Shown one piece after another: positions 26,737-36,800 of a DNA stretch of 64,000 nucleotides (position 1 is its first letter; the number at the start of each line of letters is the position of its first letter). This DNA is from Pontibacter akesuensis (GTDB taxonomy: Bacteria; Bacteroidota; Bacteroidia; Cytophagales; Hymenobacteraceae). The translations under genes and the position numbers were made by a program. The DNA is taken from positions 1,984,001 through 2,048,000 of the forward strand of contig NZ_CP014766.1 in assembly GCF_001611675.1 (NCBI RefSeq), given 5' to 3'. The notes beneath the pieces are model-generated. The model was not told the origin of the DNA and did not search any database. It worked only from the letters and a program-made list of their open reading frames with translations.

Positions 26737-28239
26737 ATGGCGACACAAGAAAAAACACCAGTAGAAAACGCACAACTGAAAGATATCATCTCGCACGCAA
26801 AGGAGTATGGCTTCATATTTCCATCAAGCGAGATCTACGATGGCCTGCAGGCCGTGTACGACTACGGCCAGATGGGCGTAGAACTGAAGAACAACATCAA
26901 GAACCTGTGGTGGAAGAGTATGACGCAGCTAAACCAGAACGTAGTTGGTTTGGACGCGGCGATCTTTATGCACCCGCTGGTTTGGAAGGCATCGGGGCAC
27001 GTGGATAGCTTCAACGACCCGATGATTGATAACAAAGACTCAAAAAAGCGCTACCGTGCCGATGTGTTGATCGAGGAGAAGGCCGCGCAGTATGAGAACG
27101 AAGGCGACAAAGCCAGAGGCGATGCCTTGACTGCCGAGATGGGCAAATTGCTGGAGGCTGAGGACCTGGATGGCGTACGCGAACTAATCATCCGCGAAGA
27201 CATTAAGTGCCCGATTTCCGGTACAGCGAACTGGACAGAAGTTCGTCAGTTTAACCTGATGTTCTCCACCCAGATCGGTTCTGTGGCCGAGGATTCCCAG
27301 ACAATTTACCTGCGCCCGGAAACAGCACAGGGTATTTTCGTGAATTTCCTCAACGTGCAGAAAACCGGCCGCATGAAAGTGCCTTTCGGTATCGCACAAA
27401 TCGGTAAAGCCTTTAGAAACGAGATAGTGGCGCGCCAGTTCATCTTCCGTATGCGCGAGTTTGAGCAGATGGAGATGCAATTCTTCGTACGCCCCGGCAC
27501 TGAAATGGAGTGGTACGAGCAGTGGCGGGACACCCGCCGCAAGTGGCACGAGGCCATCGGCATTCCTGCCGATAAGCTGCGTTTCCACAACCACGACAAG
27601 CTGGCCCATTATGCCAATGCCGCCCTGGACATTGAGTTCCAGTTCCCGTTTGGTTTCAAAGAGGTAGAAGGAATCCACTCCCGCACCGACTTTGACCTGA
27701 CGCAGCACCAGGAGCTAAGCCGCAAAAAACTGCAGTACTTCGACAACGACCTGAACGAAGAAGGCAAGCCGTACGGTAACTACGTGCCTTACGTGGTGGA
27801 GACATCCGTAGGGGCCGACCGTTTGTTCCTGATGGTGCTTTGCAGTGCTTACCAGGAAGAGGAAATTACAGAAGGTGACAGCACCAAGAGCCGTACGTTC
27901 CTGAAGCTGCACCCAGCCTTGGCCCCTGTGAAAGCCGCCATACTTCCGCTGACAAAGAAGGATGGACTGCCTGAGAAAGCTACGGAGATCTTTGAGGATC
28001 TGAAGTATGACTTCAACATGATCTACGAAGAGCGCGACAGCATCGGCAAGCGTTATACCCGCCAGGATCTAATTGGCACACCGTTTTGTATCGCTGTAGA
28101 CCACCAGACGCTGGAGGATAACACGGTGACCGTACGCGATCGCGACACACGGGAGCAGGTGCGCATGCCGATCAGCGAGTTGAAAAGTTACATCGATAAG
28201 GCTGTTAACTTCAAGAGCATATTCGCGAAATTAACGTAG
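26737..28239 (+). CDS. glyS: Glycine--tRNA ligase (homodimeric type)
   Basis: The 500-residue product is the single-chain class II glycyl-tRNA synthetase. Visible motifs are the N-terminal YGFIFPSSEIYDGLQAVYDYG and NLWWKSM, then RPETAQGIFVNF, IAQIGKAFRNEI (motif 2 area), FRMREFEQMEMQFF, and SVGADRLFL with the C-terminal anticodon-binding domain (APVKAAILPL). Length is normal. It charges tRNA-Gly for translation. It is monocistronic, ending in a strong terminator. Confidence 0.97.
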   Translation: MATQEKTPVENAQLKDIISHAKEYGFIFPSSEIYDGLQAVYDYGQMGVELKNNIKNLWWKSMTQLNQNVVGLDAAIFMHPLVWKASGHVDSFNDPMIDNKDSKKRYRADVLIEEKAAQYENEGDKARGDALTAEMGKLLEAEDLDGVRELIIREDIKCPISGTANWTEVRQFNLMFSTQIGSVAEDSQTIYLRPETAQGIFVNFLNVQKTGRMKVPFGIAQIGKAFRNEIVARQFIFRMREFEQMEMQFFVRPGTEMEWYEQWRDTRRKWHEAIGIPADKLRFHNHDKLAHYANAALDIEFQFPFGFKEVEGIHSRTDFDLTQHQELSRKKLQYFDNDLNEEGKPYGNYVPYVVETSVGADRLFLMVLCSAYQEEEITEGDSTKSRTFLKLHPALAPVKAAILPLTKKDGLPEKATEIFEDLKYDFNMIYEERDSIGKRYTRQDLIGTPFCIAVDHQTLEDNTVTVRDRDTREQVRMPISELKSYIDKAVNFKSIFAKLT

Positions 28240-28261
28240 CAGCTGCTGCGTATATATACTT

Positions 28262-28296
28262 AAAAAAGCCTGTAACTGCCTGTTACAGGCTTTTTT
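28262..28296 (+). terminator. Terminator of glyS
   Basis: AAAAAAGCCTGTAAC and GTTACAGGCTTTTTT form a 15-bp perfect stem around a TGCCT loop, 22 bp after the stop codon. Confidence 0.93.
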
Positions 28297-28384
28297 CGTT
28301 AAAATTAGATTCCTATATAAGAAACCTAAAAAAGCACCGGTGGTATGAGAGTTAGCACTAAAATTCAAGTGCTTACGAAATACC

Positions 28385-30457
28385 ATGAATCTGAATCTCG
28401 AACAACTTTTCCCGGAATACTTTCCGATCAAGGACCCCGTCCTCATATTTTCCCTCGTACTCTTCATTATTCTGCTGGCGCCCGTGGTGCTGCAAAAGCT
28501 GAAGATACCAAGTATAATCGGCTTGATACTGGCAGGTGTTGCCGTGGGGCCTAACGGTTTCAACATGCTCTCGCGCGACGAAGGCATTGTGTTGTTCGGC
28601 ACGGTAGGGCTTCTGTACATCATGTTCCTCGCCGGCCTCGAAATAGACCTGAACGACTTTAAGAAGAACAGGAATAAAAGCGTAGTCTTCGGTTTAATCA
28701 CCTTCACCATACCCATGATTTTAGGCACCCTTGTGTCCTATTACCTGCTGGAGTTCAGTTTGATGTCTTCGTTGCTGCTGGCAAGTATGTTTGCCTCCCA
28801 CACACTGCTGGCTTACCCGATTGCCAGCCGGCTGGGCATAGCTAAAAACAAGGCGGTGAACATTACGGTAGGGGGTACCATCATTACCGATACGGCAGCG
28901 CTCCTGGTGCTGGCGGTGATAGCCGGGGCGAGCACGGGCGAGTTAAATGGTACATTCTGGATCAGGCTTGTCATCTCGCTGCTTATTTTCTCATTTATCG
29001 TGCTCTGGATCTTCCCGAGGGTAACCCGCTGGTTTCTTAAAAACTACGATACCGATCCGGTGGCGCATTATATTTTCGTGCTGGCGATGGTGTTCCTGGC
29101 AGCCTTCCTGGCCGAACTGGCAGGAGTAGAGCCTATTATCGGCGCCTTCTTAGCTGGTCTGGCACTTAACAGGCTGATACCGCATTCGTCGCCGCTCATG
29201 AACCGCATTGAGTTTGTAGGCAATGCGCTCTTCATCCCTTTCTTCCTGATAAGTGTGGGTATGCTCGTAAACCTGCGCGTATTGTTTCGGGGCCCTGAAG
29301 CGCTTATTGTGGCAGCAGCTATGATCGTGGTGGCAGTAGTGGCGAAATGGCTGGCGGCCTTTATTACCCAGAAGGGTTTTGGCTTCACTAAAACCGAGCG
29401 GCAGCTTATGTTTGGCTTAAGCAGCGCGCAGGCAGCCGCAACACTGGCTGCCGTACTGATCGGTTACAGGCTGGAGCTGTTGAACGAGAACGTGCTGAAC
29501 GGCACCATCCTGATGATTCTGGTTACCTGCATCATCAGCTCTTTTGTTACTGAGAAAGCCGCTGTGAAGCAGGCAATCTTTGATGATGAGCAGGGACCTG
29601 ATGTGGCAAACGTTCCGGAACGCATCCTGGTGCCCATCTCCGATGCTGATGCCGATACCTTAGAGCAGCTTGTTGACCTAGCCGTGCTGTTGAAGAACCC
29701 CACTGCGGCGGCGCCCATATACCCGCTCATCGTGGTGAAAGACAATTACCAGAGCAAGGAAAAGCTCATCGAAAGCAACAAACTTCTAGAGAAAGCCGAG
29801 CTGCATGCGGCAGCCACTGCCACAGATGTGGATGTGCTGACGCGCGTAGACCTGAACATAACCAACGGCATATTGCGCGCCATCAAAGACCAGATGATAA
29901 CTGAGGTGGTGATGGGCTGGAACGGCAAAATAACAGCAAAGGACAGGATATTCGGCAGTGTACTCGACAACCTGCTCCTGAAAACCGGGGAAATGGTGTT
30001 CGTGGCAAAGCTTGTGCAGCCGGTAAACACCATTGCAAGTATAAAAGTGGTGGTACCAAGCAGGGCAGAGTATGAGCCGGGATTCGCATGTTGGATAAAA
30101 AGAATCCACACTCTGGCCAAACAGACCAGTGCCCCACTTGCCTTTTACGGCAGGGAGTTCACCCACACCCGAATCAAGAAAGTGCTGGAGAAGGACAATG
30201 TAAGTATGGAGGTGCAGTACATTCAATTTGATGACTGGAAAAACCTCAACACGTTAAAGCTGGACCTCGAGAAGGATGATCTACTAGTGATTGTAAGTGC
30301 CCGCTTAGGCAGTATATCCTATCACTCCTACTTGCCGGACGTACCGATGCAGCTTTCAAAGCACTTCCGGGTGCACAATTTCGTAGTTATTTATCCGGAG
30401 CAGCATGGTATTAAACTGGTCCCAGATCCGAGAGTAACAGCGGTGTCAGCTTATTAA
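28385..30457 (+). CDS. CPA2-family cation:proton antiporter, paralog 2
   Basis: The 690-residue product has the same architecture as the protein at 22037. An exchanger membrane domain (residues about 18-390) carries PSIIGLILAGVAVGPNGFN, LLASMFASHTLLAYPIASRLG, GGTIITDTAALLVLA and ELAGVEPIIGAFLAGLALN. A cytosolic C-terminus with USP-like segments (RILVPISDADAD; EVVMGWNGKITAKDRIFG) follows. The two proteins are clearly similar along their whole length, indicating a duplication, now separated by four genes. Ion preference cannot be told. The long intergenic region after it holds DnaA boxes. Confidence 0.92.
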   Translation: MNLNLEQLFPEYFPIKDPVLIFSLVLFIILLAPVVLQKLKIPSIIGLILAGVAVGPNGFNMLSRDEGIVLFGTVGLLYIMFLAGLEIDLNDFKKNRNKSVVFGLITFTIPMILGTLVSYYLLEFSLMSSLLLASMFASHTLLAYPIASRLGIAKNKAVNITVGGTIITDTAALLVLAVIAGASTGELNGTFWIRLVISLLIFSFIVLWIFPRVTRWFLKNYDTDPVAHYIFVLAMVFLAAFLAELAGVEPIIGAFLAGLALNRLIPHSSPLMNRIEFVGNALFIPFFLISVGMLVNLRVLFRGPEALIVAAAMIVVAVVAKWLAAFITQKGFGFTKTERQLMFGLSSAQAAATLAAVLIGYRLELLNENVLNGTILMILVTCIISSFVTEKAAVKQAIFDDEQGPDVANVPERILVPISDADADTLEQLVDLAVLLKNPTAAAPIYPLIVVKDNYQSKEKLIESNKLLEKAELHAAATATDVDVLTRVDLNITNGILRAIKDQMITEVVMGWNGKITAKDRIFGSVLDNLLLKTGEMVFVAKLVQPVNTIASIKVVVPSRAEYEPGFACWIKRIHTLAKQTSAPLAFYGREFTHTRIKKVLEKDNVSMEVQYIQFDDWKNLNTLKLDLEKDDLLVIVSARLGSISYHSYLPDVPMQLSKHFRVHNFVVIYPEQHGIKLVPDPRVTAVSAY

Positions 30458-31052
30458 GCACATCCTTGGGTCACAAGTGTTGAAGCCAAAAAATAGGGGG
30501 AATAAGGCCCCTGCACAAGTATAAATTCGGAAACAGCTTTTCATATTTATCGAAAATCTCCAACCATGTTAATCTTGCAGTAATTATTAAAACTCTTAGT
30601 TATTCTTAAAGTTAAATAGTTATGTTTAATTAAGTTATTCCTATTTTCCTGGAGCTTTTAAGGTGAGGAGGCTGTAAATGCAGGTAACTATGCTTAATTT
30701 ATAAGTATAAAAATGATGATTGCGTAAGATCTGTGCCTGATCAGCAGGGAGCATATATGTGGAAATGTAAGGCAGGCCCGGTACAATACACAATGTGGAT
30801 AATTGTGTAATAGGATGAGGTTCAGTAAGACACAGTGTGTAAAACCATAAAGTTATACACACTGCAGAAAAGGAGACTGGAAAATTACAGTGCTATACGG
30901 AGAGGCCACACAAGTGCTACTAGCCTCCTTAAACACAAGAATAAAGTTAGCTGCACCTGATTGTTTTAGCTCTAAACTAAAAGTAAAAGCTCATTAACTA
31001 AGCTGTAAGTGCAGGTGCTCCGTAAATACAGATGAACCATAAGCTATGAATT
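30458..31052. other. Candidate replication origin (oriC): AT-rich block and DnaA-box cluster
   Basis: This 595-bp stretch has no gene I can support. Bases 30541-30660 are about 76% A+T by my count, against roughly 50% around, which would suit an unwinding element. About 130 bp later comes a cluster of DnaA-box-like 9-mers: perfect TGTGGATAA at 30794-30802, one-mismatch TGTGTAAAA at 30836-30844 and perfect TTATACACA at 30853-30861. A parS site lies 15 kb away. dnaA itself is not in the window, so this remains a candidate. Confidence 0.45.
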
Positions 31053-31196
31053 ATGTCAGACAACAAGAAAGATAGAGACCAGGACCCCTGCTGGAAAAAT
31101 TATGAGCAGGTAGGAATGAAAGAGAAGGACGGAAAGCAGGTACCGAACTGTGTACTGAAAAACGATTCCAGCAGCGGCTCAAAGAAGAAAAGCTAA
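31053..31196 (+). CDS. 47-residue protein with DPCWKNYEQVGMK...VPNCV motif
   Basis: A short frame encodes a hydrophilic 47-residue protein: MSDNKKDRDQDPCWKNYEQV, then GMKEKDGKQVPNCV and a Ser/Lys tail. The two-Cys pattern CWxxYxxvGmKxKxGxxVPNCV recurs, from memory, in small proteins and in tails of phage and bacterial proteins; its function is unknown to me. A good terminator follows the stop codon, which supports a real gene. It lies just beyond the candidate origin region. Confidence 0.65.
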   Translation: MSDNKKDRDQDPCWKNYEQVGMKEKDGKQVPNCVLKNDSSSGSKKKS

Positions 31197-31217
31197 CCTA
31201 TACTATCACAATCAAAG

Positions 31218-31250
31218 AAACAGCCCCGCATAAGTGGGGCTGTTTTGTTT
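31218..31250 (+). terminator. Intrinsic terminator after the 47-residue protein
   Basis: AAACAGCCCC and GGGGCTGTTT form the stem around an eight-base loop, followed by TGTTTT. Confidence 0.85.
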
Positions 31251-31340
31251 TCTGCTTCTCAATGCGGATATCTGCTATATTATCCTGGCTTTGCAATCTA
31301 TGTTTAACGGTTGATTCCCTGTGAGGTGCAAAATTTTGCC

Positions 31341-31349
31341 TACCTTTGC
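31341..31349 (+). promoter_or_regulatory. -7 promoter element of the RND-ileS unit
   Basis: TACCTTTGC fits the TAnnTTTG consensus and lies 21 bp before the ATG at 31370. A -33 TTTG at the usual distance is not obvious. Confidence 0.5.
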
Positions 31350-31369
31350 CGAATTGTTGTAGCCGGACT

Positions 31370-33877
31370 ATGTGGAATAAGATTGCCATTTTTATCATCA
31401 AGAATAGGCTGAGGCTGATGTTGGTCTTAGCCGTGCTTACAGCGTTTATGGGCTACCATGCCCGCAACGTAGAAATGTCGTACGATTTCGCCAATGTGGT
31501 GAGCCCGGACGATCCTGACATGCAGTACTTCACCCGCTTCAAACAAAGTTTTGGAGAGGATGGAAACGTGCTGGTGGTAGGCATGCAGGACAACAGCGTT
31601 TACCAGCTCGAGAAATTTAAACAGCTGCAGGAGCTAACACAGCAGGTAAGCCAGATTGAAGGGGTGAAAAGTGTGATCGCCTTGCCGAACCTGGTGCAGG
31701 TGGTAAAAGACACGGCCGAGCGCAAATTCACTACACGCAACATCTTCACGCCTTTCCCGCAAACGCAACAACAGCTCGATAGCCTGCTGCAGGTAGTGCG
31801 GAATCAGAATTTCTACGAAGGGCAGATCATCAACCATAAAACAGGCGCCACTTTACTGGCTATAACAGTAGACCCAGCGTACCTGAATTCTGCCCGCCGC
31901 ATGGAGGTGATGGACAACATTGCTGCCCATACAGAACAATTCACCCGGGATACCAAAATTCAGTTGCACTACGCGGGCCTGCCTTACGTGCGCGCCGTCA
32001 TGACGACCAAAGTAGCTTCCGAAATGAAGCTGTTCCTGGTGCTGGCCCTGCTCGTAACAGCCGTTACCCTGTTTATCTTCTTCCGCTCATTCTATGCAGT
32101 GCTGATCCCAATGCTGGTGATCAGTGTGGTGGTGGTATGGGTGATGGGTACCATTGCGCTGTTTGGCTACAAGATATCGCTGCTCACCGGGCTCATCCCT
32201 TCTATCATCGTCGTGATTGGTATTCCAAACACAACCTACTTACTTGCCCGCTACCATTTTGACTACCGTCGGCATGGGAACAAGATACTGGCTCTGACGC
32301 GCGTAATCAGCAAGATTGGCCTAGTGAACCTGGTGAATAACACCACAACGGCTATTGGCTTCATCGTCTTCACCTTTACGCACATCGCCATACTATATGA
32401 GTTTGGTGTGATAGCCGGTATCAACATCTTCGTTACCTTCTTTATAAGTATGATTCTGGTGCCGGCGTTGTTCTCCTACTTGCCGCCGCCCACACCACGT
32501 CAGCTGCGCCACCTCGATGCGAAGCCGCTGAACAAGCTGCTGGAGTTCTTCGATTTTATCGTGCACCGCAAGCGCCCGCTGGTATACTTCTTCCTCACAC
32601 TTATACTTGGCCTCTCGTTCTGGGGCATCTATAAAGTGAAGACGGTGTCGTACATGGTGGATGACCTGCCCGAGGAAAGCAGCGTTAACGCCGACCTTGC
32701 CTTCTTTGAGCAGCATTTTAACGGGGTGATGCCGCTGGAGATCATCGTGGACACGGGCATAAAGCAAGGCGTGATGCGCCTGCCGAACCTGCGCAAGCTG
32801 GGGGAGTTGGAGGATTTCCTGCACACGCAGCCGATCCTATCTGCACCTATTTCGGTGGCTGGCTTAGTGAAAACAGCAACGCAGGCATTTTACGAAGGAG
32901 CCCCGAACTCTTACCGGCTGCCGGATAATACGGAGCGAAACTTTATCTTCAGTTACCTGGCCAGGCAGGATAGCGGAGAAAACCAGAAACTGCTGCGCGC
33001 CTTTGTCGACAGCACCGGCCAGCGCGCCCGCATTTCGCTTAAAGTGGCAGACGTGGGCTCCCGGCAGCTCGACACGCTCATCAACAAAAAAATAAAACCA
33101 CAGCTGCGCGAGATTTACGGCGGCGAAGGCGTTACAGTGGCAGACGAAGGAAACACGATGCGCTTTACCCGCAACGATAGCGGTGCCGAAACAACCGTGA
33201 ACCTGACGGGCACCACGCTGTTGTTCATCAAGGGCAACCAGTACCTCATCAACAACCTGCGCTCTAGTTTGCTGCTGGCCTTTGTGTTGGTAACTTTTGT
33301 GATCGCACTGTTGTTTAGGTCTGTCAGGGTGGTGGTGATTTCGCTGATACCGAACATGATACCACTGATTATAGCCGGTGGCTTGATGGGGCTTTTCAAC
33401 ATTCCGCTGAAGCCAAGTACAGCGCTTATCTTCAGCATTGCCTTGGGTATCGCCATAGACGATTCCATTCACTTTCTGGCCAAGTATAGAACCGAGCTGC
33501 TGGCAAACGGCTTCAACGTGAGCAAAGCCATTACGAGCAGTTTGATAGAGGCAGGTACAAGTATGATCTATACTTCGCTGATACTGTTCTTTGGTTTCGT
33601 TATCTTCGCCTTTTCGGAGTTTGGCGGCACTAAGGCGCTGGGCATACTGATGTCGGTGAGCCTGCTGATTGCGTTGTTTACGAACCTGATTATCTTGCCT
33701 ACGTTACTCATGAGTTTTGACAGCGGCAAGTACATACATGAACCGGATGCCCTGATTGAGGGCTATGAAGAATATTACGACGAAGACAGTGACGCCGAGC
33801 TAGACCTGGCCCAGCTTCGTTTGAAATTAGATCAAGAGGAACAAGAACCAGAAAATGGTAAAGTACAACGAGTATAA
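31370..33877 (+). CDS. RND/MMPL-family transporter
   Basis: I start at 31370 (MWNKIAIFIIKNRLRLML), just after a promoter-like element; an upstream ATG eight codons earlier lies inside that element. The 835-residue protein has the duplicated MMPL/patched-type layout: TM1, a periplasmic domain (about 30-220), a five-helix bundle (about 220-370), TM7 (about 405), a second periplasmic domain and a last five-helix bundle (about 635-800, with IALGIAIDDSIHFLAKYR). The acidic tail is cytosolic. Such proteins export lipids, hopanoids or drugs using the proton gradient; the substrate is unknown. The 3' end overlaps ileS by 23 bp. Confidence 0.9.
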   Translation: MWNKIAIFIIKNRLRLMLVLAVLTAFMGYHARNVEMSYDFANVVSPDDPDMQYFTRFKQSFGEDGNVLVVGMQDNSVYQLEKFKQLQELTQQVSQIEGVKSVIALPNLVQVVKDTAERKFTTRNIFTPFPQTQQQLDSLLQVVRNQNFYEGQIINHKTGATLLAITVDPAYLNSARRMEVMDNIAAHTEQFTRDTKIQLHYAGLPYVRAVMTTKVASEMKLFLVLALLVTAVTLFIFFRSFYAVLIPMLVISVVVVWVMGTIALFGYKISLLTGLIPSIIVVIGIPNTTYLLARYHFDYRRHGNKILALTRVISKIGLVNLVNNTTTAIGFIVFTFTHIAILYEFGVIAGINIFVTFFISMILVPALFSYLPPPTPRQLRHLDAKPLNKLLEFFDFIVHRKRPLVYFFLTLILGLSFWGIYKVKTVSYMVDDLPEESSVNADLAFFEQHFNGVMPLEIIVDTGIKQGVMRLPNLRKLGELEDFLHTQPILSAPISVAGLVKTATQAFYEGAPNSYRLPDNTERNFIFSYLARQDSGENQKLLRAFVDSTGQRARISLKVADVGSRQLDTLINKKIKPQLREIYGGEGVTVADEGNTMRFTRNDSGAETTVNLTGTTLLFIKGNQYLINNLRSSLLLAFVLVTFVIALLFRSVRVVVISLIPNMIPLIIAGGLMGLFNIPLKPSTALIFSIALGIAIDDSIHFLAKYRTELLANGFNVSKAITSSLIEAGTSMIYTSLILFFGFVIFAFSEFGGTKALGILMSVSLLIALFTNLIILPTLLMSFDSGKYIHEPDALIEGYEEYYDEDSDAELDLAQLRLKLDQEEQEPENGKVQRV

Positions 33878-36800
33878 AAATCTGAACTACGCCAAAGTAG
33901 GCGAAGATGTACTGGAGTTCTGGAAGAAGAACAACATCTTTGAGAAATCGGTGGCTACCCGCGAGGGCAATGCCCCTTTCGTGTTTTACGAGGGACCACC
34001 GTCAGCAAACGGTAAGCCGGGTATTCACCACGTGATGGCCCGCGCCGTGAAAGATATTTTCTGCCGCTACAAAACCCTGAAGGGTTTCCAGGTGAGCCGT
34101 AAAGGTGGTTGGGATACACACGGCCTGCCAATCGAGCTGCAGGTAGAGAAGGAGCTGGGCATTACAAAAGAGGATATCGGTAAAACCATTTCGGTGGAGG
34201 AGTATAACCAGCGCTGCCGCGAAACGGTAATGCGCTTCAAAAACCAGTGGGACACGCTTACCGAGCAGATGGGCTATTGGGTAGACTTGAATAACCCATA
34301 CATCACTTTTGAGGATGAGTACATTGAGTCTTGCTGGGCATTGCTGCGCAGGCTTTACGATAAAGGCTACCTGTACAAGGGCTATACTATTCAGCCGTTC
34401 TCACCAGCTGCCGGCACCGGCCTTAGCTCTCACGAGCTAAACCAGCCGGGCTGCTACAAAATGGTGAAGGATACAACCATTGTGGCGCAGTTTGAGGTGA
34501 AGAAGATCACCCGCAACATGTTCCTGTTCGAGAACGAAGACGAGAAAGTATACTTCCTTGCCTGGACAACTACACCTTGGACACTACCTGCCAACACAGG
34601 TTTGGCTGTAGGTAAAGGTATAAAGTATGTGAAGGTAAAATCTTTCAACCCATATACCTATGAGCCAATCTCGGTAATATTGGGCAAAGACCTTATAGGC
34701 CGCTACTTCAACCCGAAAGCTGCTGACCTGGCGCTGGAAGATTTCAAGCCGGGTGACAAGCTAATTCCTTTTAAAGTAGTAGAAGAGTTTACCGGTGCTG
34801 ATCTGAACGGGGTAGAATATCACCAGCTGTTGCCTTACGTGCAGCCAGAGAAGCCAGCCTTCCGTGTGGTAGTTGGTGATTTCGTGACGACGGAGGATGG
34901 TACAGGTATCGTGCATATCTCGCCAACCTTTGGTGCTGATGACGCAAGAGTTGCTGCCCAGAACGATATACCGTCGCTGTTGGTGCTGGACGAAAATGGT
35001 AAGCTTGGCCCGATCGTGGACAGGCAAGGCCGCTTTGTGAAAGAGATTACCGACTTTGCCGGCATGTACGTGAAGAACTACAACGGCGAAGACGAGAATG
35101 GGGTAGATTACAAGCCAACGGACGTAAAGATTGCCATCAAGCTAAAAGAAGAAGGCAAGGCGTTTAAGGTGGAGAAGTATGAGCACACGTATCCGCATTG
35201 CTGGAGAACAGACATGCCGGTGCTATACTACCCACTGGATAGCTGGTTCATCAAAACCACGGCTGTTAAGGATAGGCTGATCGAACTGAACAAAACCATC
35301 AACTGGAAACCAGAATCTACAGGTACAGGTCGTTTTGGTAACTGGCTCGAGAACCTGGTGGATTGGAACCTGTCGCGCTCGCGCTATTGGGGAACCCCGC
35401 TGCCAATCTGGAGAACAGAAGATGGTGAGGAAGAAATCTGTATAGGCTCCATTGCAGAGCTGCATGAAGAGATAGCCAAAGCAGTGGAAGCCGGTGTGAT
35501 GGATGCTGGTGTAGAGGTAAAAGACCTGCACCGCCCGTATGTGGACAACATCATCTTGTTGAGCAAGTCCGGAAAGGCAATGTACAGAGAACCAGATCTT
35601 ATCGACGTTTGGTTCGACTCTGGTGCGATGCCTTATGCACAGTGGCACTACCCGATTGAGAACAAGGAGATCTTCGAAAAGAACTTCCCTGCTGACTTTA
35701 TCGCCGAAGGCGTGGACCAGACACGCGGCTGGTTCTTTACGCTGCACGCACTGGCGGTAATGCTAGAGGATAGCGTGGCCTATAAGAACGTAATTGCGAA
35801 CGGTCTGGTGCTGGATAAGAACGGTAACAAGATGAGCAAGCGCCTCGGCAATGCCATCGATCCGTTCGAGATGATCGGCCAGTATGGCCCGGATGCCGTG
35901 CGTTGGTATATGATCGCGAATGCGCCACCTTGGGATAACCTGAAGTTTAACCCAGATGGGGTAGTGGAGACGCAGCGTCGTTTCTTCGGTACACTGCAGA
36001 ACACTTACTCGTTCTTCGCGCTGTACGCCAACCTCGATAACTTTACTTACTCGGAAGCAGACGTGCCGTTGGCGCAGCGTACAGAGTCTGATCGTTGGAT
36101 CATCTCTAAGCTGAACACCCTGGTGCAGGATGTAGACGGGTATTATGCTGATTACGATCCAACGCGTGCTGCCCGTGCCATCCAGGATTTCGTGGTGGAC
36201 GACCTGAGCAACTGGTACGTGCGCCTGAACCGCAAGCGTTTCTGGAAAGGTGAGTACAACACCGATAAAATGGCTGCTTACCAAACGCTTTATACTTGCT
36301 TAGAGACTGTAGCAAAGCTGGCTTCTCCGGTGGCGCCGTTCTATGCAGAGCAGTTGTTCCTAGATTTGAACAGCGTGAGCGGTAAGAATGAGGTGGAGTC
36401 TGTACACTTAGCGCTATATCCAGAAGTAACGGAAGGCGCTATTGATAAGGATTTGGAAGAGCGTATGCAGTTGGCGCAAACCGTTTCGTCTCTGGTGCAC
36501 TCGCTGCGCAAGAAGGAGATGATCAAAGTACGTCAGCCGCTGCACCGCATCCTGATTCCGGTACTGAACGACAGAATGCGTGCCCAGATAGATGCCGTAG
36601 CCGACCTGATCCTAAGCGAGGTAAACGTGAAGGAAATCGAGTTCATCGACGATACTTCGGGAATACTGGTGAAGAAGATCAAGCCGAACTTTAAGAAGCT
36701 GGGCCAGGTATTCGGACCGAAAATGAAGCTGGTAGCCGCCGCCGTACAGCGCATGGACCAGAACGACATCGCCACGCTGGAGCGTGAAGGTGGTTTTGAG

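Noticed and set aside
30641..30862. 73-residue minus-strand open frame
   Set aside because: It overlaps the AT-rich and DnaA-box block, has no start context and resembles no family.
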